Shown one piece after another: positions 44,978-52,957 of a stretch of DNA of 64,000 nt. The stretch lies in NCBI GenBank assembly GCA_022824525.1, contig JAJDZT010000097.1:1-64000 (forward strand), in the 5' to 3' direction. How positions within the stretch are numbered: position 1 is the first letter of the stretch; every line of letters begins with the position of its first letter. The translations under genes were made by a program, and so were the position numbers. The DNA comes from Silicimonas sp. Lineage in GTDB: Bacteria > Pseudomonadota > Alphaproteobacteria > Rhodobacterales > Rhodobacteraceae. Below the pieces are notes generated by a model. It ran no database searches and was not told the origin of the DNA. It saw only the letters and a program-made list of their open reading frames with translations.

Positions 44978-45775
44978 ATGACCGCACCCCGCATCACCGA
45001 CAGCCATTGTCACCTCGACTTTCCGCAATTCGACGGAGAGCGTGACGCGCTGATCGACCGCGCGGCCGAGCGCGGCGTGCACCGCATAGTCACCATCTGC
45101 ACACAGCTTGAAAACGAACCGCAGGTCCGTGCGATTGCCGAGGCGCACGCCCCGGTTTTCTACGCCGCGGGCACGCATCCGATGTCGGTCGGCAAAGTGC
45201 CCGAGATTGCCCTTGAGGACCTTACACGTCTTGCCGAGCATCCGAAATTCGTCGGCATCGGCGAAACCGGGCTTGATTACCATTACACCGGTGAAACCGC
45301 CGCCGAGCAGCAGGAGAGCCTTCGCCTTCATATCGAAGCGTCGCGCCAAACCGCCCTGCCCTTGATCATCCATGCCCGCGACGCGGATGACGATATGGCG
45401 CGTATCCTGACCGAGGAACACCGCGCCGCGCCTTACACCTGCGTCATGCATTGCTTCAGTTCCGGTGCCGCACTTGCCGAAGCCGCGCTCGACCTCGGCT
45501 TTTATCTCTCGATGTCCGGGATCGCTGCCTTCCCCAAAAGTCAGGAGCTGCGCGATATCTTCGCGGCCGCTCCCGCCGATCGCATCCTTGTCGAAACCGA
45601 CGCCCCCTATCTTGCTCCGCCCCCCAATCGTGGCAAACGGAACGAACCGGCGTTCGTGGCCGACACGGCCAAGGTCGGCGCGGAGGTCTTCGGCATGGCC
45701 TACGATGAATTCGCCGCGCAAACGGAAGCCAATTTCGAGCGTCTGTTCACGAAGGTAACCGCATGGGCCAGTTGA
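44978..45775 (+). CDS. tatD: TatD-family metal-dependent hydrolase (putative DNase)
   Basis: The 265-residue TIM-barrel hydrolase has the TatD motifs ITDSHCHLDFPQFDGERD, GIGETGLDYHY, IIHARDADDDM, CVMHCFSSG and VETDAPYLAPPPNRGKRNEP. ATG 44978 gives the usual N-terminus; no strong ribosome-binding site is visible. The gene overlaps the following MBL hydrolase gene by 13 nt. Confidence 0.93.
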   Translation: MTAPRITDSHCHLDFPQFDGERDALIDRAAERGVHRIVTICTQLENEPQVRAIAEAHAPVFYAAGTHPMSVGKVPEIALEDLTRLAEHPKFVGIGETGLDYHYTGETAAEQQESLRLHIEASRQTALPLIIHARDADDDMARILTEEHRAAPYTCVMHCFSSGAALAEAALDLGFYLSMSGIAAFPKSQELRDIFAAAPADRILVETDAPYLAPPPNRGKRNEPAFVADTAKVGAEVFGMAYDEFAAQTEANFERLFTKVTAWAS

Positions 45776-46560
45776 GCTTTACCATCCTTGGGTGCGGCTC
45801 TTCGGGCGGCGTGCCCCGCCTCGGCGGTCACTGGGGCGACTGCGATCCGCTCAACCCGAAGAACCGACGCCGCCGCTGCTCGATGCTGGTGACACGCCGC
45901 GACGAAGAAGGCACGACGCGGGTTCTGATCGACACCTCCCCCGATATGCGGGAACAGCTCCTTGATGCCGACGTCGGCGATCTGGACGCCGTCATTTTCA
46001 CCCATGGGCACGCCGACCACGTGCACGGGATCGACGATCTGCGCATGATCGTTTTCAACAAGCGCGAACGCGTGCCCGTATGGGCCGACGGACCGACGCA
46101 GGAACGGCTCTACGGCAGCTTCGGATACGTCTTCACCCAACCCGAAGGCTCGCCCTATCCGCCCATCCTCGAGATGCACACGATCGATGGTGATGTGACG
46201 ATCACAGGCGCCGGGGGCGCGATCACCTTCCACCCGTTCAAGGTCGGCCATGGGTCCATTGACGCCCTTGGCTTTCGGGTGAAAGACGTCGCGTACCTGC
46301 CGGATGTGGCCGAGATTTACGACGCGGCCTGGGACAGTCTTGCCAATCTCGATCTCTGGATCCTCGACGCGCTTCGACGAACCCCGCATCCAACGCACGC
46401 GCACCTGGACCGCGCGCTGGAGTGGATCGAACGCGCCAGCCCCAAGCGCGCGATCCTGACCAACATGCATATCGATCTCGACTACGAGACCCTGAAGGCC
46501 GAAACGCCGGACCACATTGAGCCGGCCTATGACGGGCTGACGCTGACCTTCGAGGACTGA
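45763..46560 (+). CDS. Metallo-beta-lactamase-fold hydrolase, PhnP-like
   Basis: The 265-residue protein shows the MBL metal motif FTHGHADHVHG and a PhnP-like N-terminus, LGCGSSGGVPRLGGHWGDCDP...RRRRCSMLV. PhnP is the phosphoribosyl cyclic phosphodiesterase of C-P lyase pathways. The same family also contains proteins of unknown function that are regularly found next to tatD, as here, so the function is open. Since no phnP is present in the phn locus of this window, it is a candidate for that step. Confidence 0.82.
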   Translation: MGQLSFTILGCGSSGGVPRLGGHWGDCDPLNPKNRRRRCSMLVTRRDEEGTTRVLIDTSPDMREQLLDADVGDLDAVIFTHGHADHVHGIDDLRMIVFNKRERVPVWADGPTQERLYGSFGYVFTQPEGSPYPPILEMHTIDGDVTITGAGGAITFHPFKVGHGSIDALGFRVKDVAYLPDVAEIYDAAWDSLANLDLWILDALRRTPHPTHAHLDRALEWIERASPKRAILTNMHIDLDYETLKAETPDHIEPAYDGLTLTFED

Positions 46561-46566
46561 GCGCGC

Positions 46567-47496
46567 ATGCAGGCCCTCCTCGACGTCATCCTGCCGGTCT
46601 TTCTCGTGATCGCCGCTGGCTACTTCGCAACACGGTTCCGCCTCTTCAGCCATGACGCCGTGGATGGGCTGACGAAATTCACCCAGAACATCGCGATCCC
46701 CTGCCTGCTTTTCAAAGCGATCTCGTCGCTTGACCTCGGGGCCGAGTTCGATCTGCCGCTTCTGGCAAGCTTCTACCTCGCCGCGTTCACCTGTTTCGCG
46801 CTCGGCATGGTTCTTGCCCACAAGGTCTTTGGCCGGAACTGGGCCGATAGCGTCGCAATCGGGTTCTGCTGCCTGTTCTCGAACTCCGTCATGCTGGGCC
46901 TGCCCATCACCGAACGCGCCTTCGGACCGGAGGCATTGGCGGGGAACTATGCGATCGTCGCGCTCCACGCCCCGATCCTCTACCTGATCGGCGTGACCTC
47001 GATGGAGGTGGTGAATGGCCAGGGTCAAAGCGCTGTTGCCACTACGCGCAAGATTCTCTCTTCGATGTTCCACAACGCACTGGTGATCGGGATCGGGTTG
47101 GGCGCACTGGTCAATGTCACCGGCTTCCCTGTACCCGCCGCGCTCGAGGAAGCGGTAGGTCTGATCGCCGCCGCCGCCCTTCCCGCCGCTCTCTTCGTGC
47201 TCGGCGGTGTTCTGGTCCGCTACAAGCCGGAAGGAGACCTCAAGGTCATTGCCATGGTCGGCACGATTTCACTTGTCGTGCATCCGACGCTGGCCTGGAG
47301 TTTTGCCACAATCCTGGACCTTGACCGGGATGCTTTCCGCTCCGTCGTGCTGACCGCGGCGATGGCGCCGGGGGTGAACACCTATGTATTCGCCAATATT
47401 TATGGCACGGCCAAGCGCGTCGCCGCCTCCAGCGTCCTGCTTTCAACGGTGGTTTCCGTCTTCTCGATCTGGCTCTGGCTGCTGATCCTGCCATAA
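46567..47496 (+). CDS. AEC-family (auxin efflux carrier-like) transporter
   Basis: The 309-residue membrane protein has about ten hydrophobic helices in two halves, opening MQALLDVILPVFLVIAAGYFATRF and containing NSVMLGLPITERAFG and a C-terminal MAPGVNTYVFANIYG, typical of the AEC family (which includes malonate and other organic-acid carriers). It follows the MBL gene by 6 nt. The substrate is unknown. Confidence 0.9.
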   Translation: MQALLDVILPVFLVIAAGYFATRFRLFSHDAVDGLTKFTQNIAIPCLLFKAISSLDLGAEFDLPLLASFYLAAFTCFALGMVLAHKVFGRNWADSVAIGFCCLFSNSVMLGLPITERAFGPEALAGNYAIVALHAPILYLIGVTSMEVVNGQGQSAVATTRKILSSMFHNALVIGIGLGALVNVTGFPVPAALEEAVGLIAAAALPAALFVLGGVLVRYKPEGDLKVIAMVGTISLVVHPTLAWSFATILDLDRDAFRSVVLTAAMAPGVNTYVFANIYGTAKRVAASSVLLSTVVSVFSIWLWLLILP

Positions 47497-47603
47497 AATT
47501 ATCGAAAATCAGCGAACATTAACCGAAATGATACCTGCTTTGTGCCCATACTCGGCCACAATGAGAGGCTTTACCGAATTGTGGGTAACGGGAGTCCTAC
47601 GTG

Positions 47604-47774
47604 ATGCAGAATGTCATAGCATTTCCTAAAGTGGCTGTAGAAGCACCGGTCAAGACGCGCGCGACAGGCGCCAAGACGCTTTTTATTCACATTCGGTCCA
47701 CGACGTTGATCGTGCATCTGGCCGCGTCGACCGTGGAAGAAACCGCGGGCACCAAGATCGGCAAACGCATCTGA
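47604..47774 (+). CDS. Small protein of 56 residues, unknown function
   Basis: This short ORF (MQNVIAFPKVAVEAPVKTRA..., ending TKIGKRI) has a GGGAG ribosome-binding site about 10 nt upstream of ATG and lies between the AEC transporter and the VOC gene. The middle (TLFIHIRSTTLIVHLAAS) is moderately hydrophobic and both ends are basic. I do not recognise it. Good ribosome-binding spacing and a stand-alone position support that it is translated. Confidence 0.55.
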   Translation: MQNVIAFPKVAVEAPVKTRATGAKTLFIHIRSTTLIVHLAASTVEETAGTKIGKRI

Positions 47775-47829
47775 CGAAACGCCATATTCGGGTTTGCGCC
47801 CAGCCCGATGGCAGGCTTAACTTGGGCGC

Positions 47830-48198
47830 ATGATTTCTCACATCGACCACATCGTTCTGACCGTCCGCGATATCGAGCGTGCGGCCGCCTTCTATGCGCG
47901 CGTCCTGAAAATGGAGGTGGTGACCTTTGGTGAAGGACGGCGCGCGCTGACCTTCGGCACTCAAAAGATCAACCTTCAGACCCTGGGGCAGGAAACCCGC
48001 AATCACGCGGGCATCGGTTCGGGCGATCTCTGCCTCATCACGGAGATGGAAACCGACGCACTTCTCGAACATCTCGCGACCGAAGGCGTGAAGATCGTAG
48101 AGGGGCCCGTCGCAAAATCCGGCGCGCAAGGCCCCATCACCAGCGTTTATTTCAATGATCCCGACGGCAATCTCGTCGAAGTTTCCCGCTACGGCTGA
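47830..48198 (+). CDS. VOC-family (glyoxalase-fold) protein
   Basis: The 122-residue protein is one vicinal-oxygen-chelate domain: ISHIDHIVLTVRDIERAAAFYARVLKMEVV at the start, FGTQKINLQ, and SVYFNDPDGNLVEVSRY at the end. His5 (HIDH) and the C-terminal Glu (LVEV) are the usual metal ligands. It resembles the glyoxalase-domain-containing (GLOD5-like) group. The reaction is unknown. Confidence 0.88.
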   Translation: MISHIDHIVLTVRDIERAAAFYARVLKMEVVTFGEGRRALTFGTQKINLQTLGQETRNHAGIGSGDLCLITEMETDALLEHLATEGVKIVEGPVAKSGAQGPITSVYFNDPDGNLVEVSRYG

Positions 48199-48206
48199 CC
48201 TATTAT

Positions 48207-48248
48207 CGGCCTGAAAATATCCCGGGGGTGCGGGGGCAGAGCCCCCGC
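48207..48248. repeat. Dispersed AAATATCCCGGGG-hairpin repeat, copy 2
   Basis: GAAAATATCCCGGGGG is followed by the perfect hairpin GCGGGGGC-AGA-GCCCCCGC (48230-48248). The left flank TTATCGGCCT matches copy 4. It lies between the convergent VOC gene and dctM and may terminate transcription from both sides. Confidence 0.75.
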
Positions 48249-48276
48249 GTCGCGCCACGCTTAAGAAAGCGCCTCG

Positions 48277-49689
48277 CTAGTTGGTTATGATCTCCGGCCC
48301 CATGAAGGTCGTCGGCAGGAAGGTCGAAAGCCAGGGAATATACGTCACCATGATCAGGAAGACGAAGAGAACGGCCAGGAACGGCAGCGCGGCCCGGACA
48401 ACCGCCATCATGGGCATGCCCGCGACACCCGAGGTGACGAACAGGTTGAGGCCCACCGGTGGCGTAATCATCCCGATCTCCATGTTGACCACCATGATGA
48501 TGCCCAGGTGAATCGGATCGATCCCAAGCTCGATCGCGATCGGGAACACCAGCGGCGCCACGATGACGATCAGCCCGGACGGCTCCATGAACTGGCCGCC
48601 GATAAGCAGGATGACGTTGACGATGACAAGGAACATCACGGGCCCGAAGCCGGCGTCCAGCATGGCGCCCGCAATATGCTGCGGGATCTGCTCGTCCGTC
48701 AGTACGTGTTTCAGGATCAGCGCATTCGCGATGATGAACATGAGCGTGACGGTAAGCTTGCCCGCCTCAAACAGCGTATTCCGCACATCCTTGTGAAAGA
48801 ATGCCGTGACCAGGGCCCAGGGCTTCTGGAACAGCGTCGCGTTGCGTTGTGGCGCATCGGCGACCACGTCCGCGGACAGGCCCCGCGCCTCGACCGCTTT
48901 CAGCGGCCCCATGTCGCGATAGACGAAACAGGCGATGAAGAAGGCATACATGGCCGCGACAGCCGCCGCTTCCGTCGGTGTGAAGATACCGCCGTAGATG
49001 CCGCCGAGGATGATGACGATCAGGAACAGGCCCCAGCCGGCATCCCGGCCTGCGGCGAACACCTCGCCCCATCCCTGCCACTCCCCTTTGGGCAGGTTCC
49101 GGACGCGGGCGATGATATAGATCGTCAGCATCAGCATGAAACCGGCGAGCATCCCCGGAATGACCCCGGCGAGGAACATCCGGCCCACCGAAACATCCGT
49201 GGCCGAAGCGTAAACGACAATCACGATCGACGGCGGGATCAAGATGCCGAGTGTCCCGGCGTTACAGATCACACCTGCCGCGAAGTCCTTGGAATATCCG
49301 ACCTGCCGCATGCCCGCGATCACGATGGTGCCGATCGCGACAACGGTCGCAGGCGATGACCCGGAGAGTGCCGCAAACATCATGCAGGCAACAACGCCCG
49401 CTATGGCCAGACCACCCGGCAAATGCCCCACAAGTGCGATGGAGAAACGGATGATCCGCCGCGCCACGCCACCTGTCGACATGAAGGTCGACGCGAGGAT
49501 GAAGAACGGGATCGCCAAAAGCGTATAGTGCCCCGCCATCGCCTGGTAGAAGCTCTGCGCAATGGACGCGAGCGAGGTGTCCGACAGGACCAGAAGGAAG
49601 ATGATCGACGACAGGCCAAGCGACACGGCGATGGGAACACCCATCAGCAAAAGGCCGATGATCATCGCGAAAAGGAGGACGACATCCAT
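48277..49689 (-). CDS. dctM: TRAP transporter large permease (DctM)
   Basis: This 470-residue permease has the DctM pattern of about twelve helices with GSSPATVVAIGTIVIAGM, ILIPPSIVIVVYASATDVSVG and TPTEAAAVAAMYAFFIA, and a longer cytoplasmic loop at about 250-300. Full length contrasts with the truncated dctM at the left edge. It is co-translated with dctQ (ATGA overlap). It forms the C4-dicarboxylate TRAP carrier with DctQ and DctP. Confidence 0.93.
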   Translation of the reverse strand: MDVVLLFAMIIGLLLMGVPIAVSLGLSSIIFLLVLSDTSLASIAQSFYQAMAGHYTLLAIPFFILASTFMSTGGVARRIIRFSIALVGHLPGGLAIAGVVACMMFAALSGSSPATVVAIGTIVIAGMRQVGYSKDFAAGVICNAGTLGILIPPSIVIVVYASATDVSVGRMFLAGVIPGMLAGFMLMLTIYIIARVRNLPKGEWQGWGEVFAAGRDAGWGLFLIVIILGGIYGGIFTPTEAAAVAAMYAFFIACFVYRDMGPLKAVEARGLSADVVADAPQRNATLFQKPWALVTAFFHKDVRNTLFEAGKLTVTLMFIIANALILKHVLTDEQIPQHIAGAMLDAGFGPVMFLVIVNVILLIGGQFMEPSGLIVIVAPLVFPIAIELGIDPIHLGIIMVVNMEIGMITPPVGLNLFVTSGVAGMPMMAVVRAALPFLAVLFVFLIMVTYIPWLSTFLPTTFMGPEIITN

Positions 49690-50375
49690 CAGTTCTGCTC
49701 CCGGTTCAATTGAGCGGCTTCTTCGACCGCATCTTCGACTTCATGGCTCACGATCAGGCTTTGGCGCGTACCGGCCCAGACACCCCACCCCGCCTGACAG
49801 AAGCGGAACAGGATGAGCGCACAGCCAAAGGGCAGAATGGCATAGGGGATGACGCGGGGGAGTTTCTCGTATTCCTCCCCATAGTTGATGGCGTCTTCCA
49901 GCCAGCGGAACATCTCGAGCATCGGTACCTGGTCGGTGATGTAGAAAGCGCGATCCCGGACACCTTCGGTAAAGCCCATCGGGAACCAGCGTCCTTCCGT
50001 CGGCTGGAGCGCGGCAAACGGCGCCCAGTAATCCCATGCACCTTTCAGAAGCAGCGCGGCATAGGCGATGCAGCAGGCGGCGGAAATCAGGGCGAATATC
50101 TTGCGGCCCGGCGCATCAAAGAGGTTGGTCAGTGCATCGACCCCCAGATGGGCGGTGACCTTGATGCAATAGGACACGCCGAAGATGACCAGCCAGGCAA
50201 AAAGGATAAGGGTCACTTCAAGACCCCAGATCAGCTGGGAATTGAAACCGTAGCGGAGCACAACATTCGCGAAAGTCACGAGGGTCATAAGTCCGAGAAG
50301 GACTGCGATGGCAGTCTCCTCGATCGAGTTGACCACGCGACCCAGCGCGGTCTTCGGCTCATAGCGTCCGGACAT
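49689..50375 (-). CDS. dctQ: TRAP transporter small permease (DctQ)
   Basis: The 228-residue small permease begins MSGRYEPKTALGRVVNSIEETAIAVLLGLMTLVTFANVVLRYGF and carries WGLEVTLILFAWLVIFGVSYCIK, typical of the longer DctQ subunits of dicarboxylate TRAP systems. ATG 50375 follows GGGAGGGG, which fixes the start. A hairpin lies between it and dctP. Confidence 0.92.
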   Translation of the reverse strand: MSGRYEPKTALGRVVNSIEETAIAVLLGLMTLVTFANVVLRYGFNSQLIWGLEVTLILFAWLVIFGVSYCIKVTAHLGVDALTNLFDAPGRKIFALISAACCIAYAALLLKGAWDYWAPFAALQPTEGRWFPMGFTEGVRDRAFYITDQVPMLEMFRWLEDAINYGEEYEKLPRVIPYAILPFGCALILFRFCQAGWGVWAGTRQSLIVSHEVEDAVEEAAQLNREQN

Positions 50376-50397
50376 CGGTTCCCCTCCCGAAGAAGAC

Positions 50398-50418
50398 GGG
50401 CGGCGCATGACGCCGCCC
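50398..50418 (-). promoter_or_regulatory. Stem-loop between dctP and dctQ (second TRAP operon)
   Basis: A perfect 8-bp GC stem (GGGCGGCG/CGCCGCCC) with a 5-nt loop, 10 nt beyond the dctP stop. No U-tract. Same position as hairpins after the other binding-protein genes. Confidence 0.55.
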
Positions 50419-50427
50419 GACAAGAGC

Positions 50428-51429
50428 TTACATCGATTCGTTGATCGCCTGCGCAGCCGCGATATTCTCGGCGCCCACGTCAGCTTCGAACTTTTCCCAA
50501 ACCGGCTTCATGGCGTCGACCCAGGCCTGACGCTCTTCCGCGCTCAGCGACCGGATGGTGCCACCGGCGTCGATGATCGACTGCTTGGCCGCCTCGTTCA
50601 CGGCGAACGCTTCGCCGTTCCGAGTCACGGTCACTTCATCAAGGATGGTCAGGAACTGGTCGCGCACATCGGCGTCAAGGCTGTCGAGCCAGTCCACGGA
50701 GGTCACGACGAGATAGTCGATGATGCCGTGGTTGGTCTCGGTGATGCCGTCCTGCACTTCGAAGAACTTCTGGCCCCAGATGTTCGACCACGTGTTCTCC
50801 TGCCCGTCGACAACGCCGGTCTGCAGCGCACCATAGACTTCCGAGAAGGCCATCGGCTGCGGCGAGGCACCGAGCGCTTCCATCTGTGCGACAAGCACGT
50901 CCGACGGCTGCACGCGGAACTTGAGGCCCGATGCGTCGGCAGGCGACACAAGCGGCTTGTTGGCCGAGAACTGCTTCAGCCCGTTATGCCAGAACGCCAG
51001 ACCCTGCAGGCCGCGGCGCTGCATGCTGTCCTTCATCGCCTGGCCGGTTTCGGAGTTCTGAAACGCGTCCACGGCATCCATGCTCTTGAACATGAAGGGC
51101 AGGTCGAAGATGCGGAACTGCTTGGTGAACGTTTCGAACTTCGACAGAGACGGTGCGGCAAGCTGGACGTCGCCCTGAAGCATGGCTTCAAGCACCTGGT
51201 CGTCATTGTAAAGCTGGCTGGAGGGGAAGACCTCCATGCACATCGTGCCGTTCATCTCGTTGTTCACGCGCTCGGCCAGAAGCGAGGCGGCAATGCCTTT
51301 CGGATGGCGGTCCGTGTTGGTGACGTGGCTGAACTTGACGACGATCTCACCATCGTCACAGGCCGCGAAACCAGCTGTTGCCGTAAAGCAAAGCGACGCG
51401 GCCACGGCCGCGGTTGTCAGGAATTTCAT
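50428..51429 (-). CDS. dctP: C4-dicarboxylate TRAP binding protein (DctP)
   Basis: The 333-residue binding protein has a signal peptide (MKFLTTAAVAASLCFTATAGFA) and a C4-dicarboxylate DctP core: IVVKFSHVTNTDRHPKGIAASLLAERVN, LPFMFKSMDAVDAFQNS, KFRVQPSDVLVAQMEALGASPQPMAFSEVYGALQTGVVDGQENTWSNI. The last stretch contains the conserved substrate-binding Arg. ATG 51429 with GGGAGG upstream begins the signal peptide. It starts dctPQM and lies downstream of a DctD-type palindrome; dctB and dctD are encoded upstream on the same strand. Confidence 0.95.
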   Translation of the reverse strand: MKFLTTAAVAASLCFTATAGFAACDDGEIVVKFSHVTNTDRHPKGIAASLLAERVNNEMNGTMCMEVFPSSQLYNDDQVLEAMLQGDVQLAAPSLSKFETFTKQFRIFDLPFMFKSMDAVDAFQNSETGQAMKDSMQRRGLQGLAFWHNGLKQFSANKPLVSPADASGLKFRVQPSDVLVAQMEALGASPQPMAFSEVYGALQTGVVDGQENTWSNIWGQKFFEVQDGITETNHGIIDYLVVTSVDWLDSLDADVRDQFLTILDEVTVTRNGEAFAVNEAAKQSIIDAGGTIRSLSAEERQAWVDAMKPVWEKFEADVGAENIAAAQAINESM

Positions 51430-51552
51430 GATGTACCTCCCAAGGATGAATTCCACCACACAGCATCCGGTCCGTTCGAAACATCGCAAGACGAAAGTTC
51501 ACACAAATTTTACCCATGCTTTTCAGATACTTGCGTCATGACGATGAAAGCT

Positions 51553-51603
51553 TGTGCGAAATACGAAACACCTGTTCGCGCTAACTGTGCGGATTTCCGC
51601 ACA
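51553..51603. promoter_or_regulatory. Tandem DctD-type upstream activating sites for dctPQM
   Basis: The distal site at 51586-51603 is TGTGCGGA-TT-TCCGCACA, a perfect 8-bp-arm palindrome. The proximal one at 51553-51570 matches it at 12 of 18 positions, keeping the TGTGCG and ACA ends. They are 33 bp apart (about three helical turns) and 124-174 bp upstream of dctP. One strong and one weak tandem site is the pattern described for rhizobial dctA. Confidence 0.7.
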
Positions 51604-51639
51604 AAGGTGGAGAGCGGCTTTCGACGTTCTTCCTGGGTC

Positions 51640-51684
51640 AAATATCCCGGGGAGTCTTTCGCAGAAAGACGGGGCGGAGCCCCC
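51640..51684. repeat. Dispersed AAATATCCCGGGG-hairpin repeat, copy 3
   Basis: AAATATCCCGGGG at 51640-51652 is followed by two hairpins, GTCTTTC-GCA-GAAAGAC (51654-51670) and GGGGC-GGA-GCCCC (51671-51683). The flank TTCTTCCTGG matches copy 1. It lies downstream of dctD on the minus strand. Confidence 0.65.
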
Positions 51685-51733
51685 AATCAGCCAATCGCGT
51701 GCGCCGCAAGGCGCGCAATCCGGCGCGCTCCGG

Positions 51734-52957
51734 TCACGCGCGATAATCCTCGGCCTTGATGCCGTATTTCGCCAGCTTGTCGTAAAACGTCTTCCGCGGC
51801 AGCTTCAGCGCCTGCGCCGTTTCGGTCGCGTTCCCCTTGTGACGGGTCAGCGCGTCGATCAGAAGCGATGCCTCGATCTGGGCCATCTTCTCGGCCAACC
51901 CCATCTCGCCTCCCTCCTCGGGAGACAGGCCCAGCGTGAAACGCATGGCGACATTCATCAGGGCGCGCGCGTTTCCGGGCCAGTCCTGCGACATGAGCGA
52001 GGCCAGCAATCCCGGCGGGATGGGGCGCGGCTCGACGCCGGATTGCTCGGCGGCTTGCGCAACATAGTGTCGGAACAGGACGGGGATGTCCTCGGGCCGT
52101 TCACGCAGGGCGGGAATGCGGACACGCAACCCTTCAAGTCGATAGTAGAGATCCGCATTCAACCGACCAGCCTCAACAGCAGCCATCGTGTCCTGTGTCG
52201 ACCCGGCCAGGATACGGCACTCCCCCGAATGTTCGAGCGCATCGAGCAGGACGTATTGCGCGTCATGCGGCAGCGACACGATTTCATTGAGAAAGAGGCT
52301 GCCGTTTTCGGTTGAGGACAATGCCTGTTTCAGGCGATCCGGCTCAAGGCCTGCAGACGTCAGTTTCACGAAAGGCCCAGCCACGCGGGAGGACAGGAGA
52401 TGCAGCACTTCGGCGACCTTCGAGATCCCGGAGCCCGGAGCGCCTTCCACAAGGACTGACCCGGGCACACGTGCAATCTGTCTGCATTGGTCCCGCAAGC
52501 GTTCCGCCAGTGCGGAGTGCCCGAACAGCAGTCGCGCGGCCGCATCACCGGTCTGGATTTCCGCCTTCAGCTTTCGGTCGGCCAGAGCGATGCGGCGGGC
52601 GTCCAAAGCCCGCTCGACGGTGGCGACGAGTTGCTCGGTCGGACAGGGTTTCTCAAGGAAGTCGAAGGCGCCCCGCCCCAATGCCTTGACAGCCATCGGG
52701 ATGTCGCCTTCGCCCGTCAACAGGATGACCGGCAGGTCGGGGTCAGTTTTCTGTGCGAAACCAAGAAGTTCCATGCCGTCCTTGCCCGGCATCCGGATGT
52801 CGGACAGGATCACTCCGCCGAAGGTTCTGCTGATGTGATCCTTTGCGACCACGAAAGACCCCGCCGGGGTTACGGAAAGGCCGGCGAGTTCCAGCGTTTG
52901 AGCCAAGGCCTCGCGGACCGGGGCGTCGTCTTCGACCAACAGGACTTCAGCGCTCAT
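51734..52957 (-). CDS. dctD: DctD-like response regulator lacking the GAFTGA region
   Basis: The 407-residue regulator has a receiver domain (residues 1-120; EDDAP, phospho-Asp in LSDIRMPGKDG, Lys in FLEKPCP), an NtrC-type AAA domain (about 140-325) and a Fis-type helix-turn-helix (NATETAQALKLPRKTFYDKLAKYG). The AAA domain is degenerate: Walker A reads GAPGSGIS without the usual Gly-Lys, and after PFVKLTSAGLEPDRLKQAL it jumps directly to GSLFLNEI. The ELFGHEKGAFTGA segment that contacts sigma54 is therefore absent. It forms a two-component system with DctB (ATGA overlap) and should control dctPQM. Confidence 0.88.
   Translation of the reverse strand: MSAEVLLVEDDAPVREALAQTLELAGLSVTPAGSFVVAKDHISRTFGGVILSDIRMPGKDGMELLGFAQKTDPDLPVILLTGEGDIPMAVKALGRGAFDFLEKPCPTEQLVATVERALDARRIALADRKLKAEIQTGDAAARLLFGHSALAERLRDQCRQIARVPGSVLVEGAPGSGISKVAEVLHLLSSRVAGPFVKLTSAGLEPDRLKQALSSTENGSLFLNEIVSLPHDAQYVLLDALEHSGECRILAGSTQDTMAAVEAGRLNADLYYRLEGLRVRIPALRERPEDIPVLFRHYVAQAAEQSGVEPRPIPPGLLASLMSQDWPGNARALMNVAMRFTLGLSPEEGGEMGLAEKMAQIEASLLIDALTRHKGNATETAQALKLPRKTFYDKLAKYGIKAEDYRA

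Larger units (their letters stand above)
51430..51733. other. 304-nt region between dctP and dctD
   Basis: It holds the dctP leader, a possible -10 hexamer TAAAAT on the minus strand at 51512-51507, two DctD-type sites (51553-51570 and 51586-51603) and copy 3 of the dispersed repeat near the dctD 3' end. I find no -24/-12 (GG-N10-GC) sigma54 promoter and no gene. Confidence 0.6.

Noticed and set aside
44744-45721. 326-codon minus-strand frame opposite tatD and the holB-tatD gap
   Set aside because: Antisense to TatD with no recognisable family; treated as a mirror frame.
51430-51552. Sigma54 (-24/-12) promoter upstream of dctP
   Set aside because: A TTGCG occurs on the minus strand but the GG that should lie 10 nt upstream of its GC is AA; other GC positions also fail.
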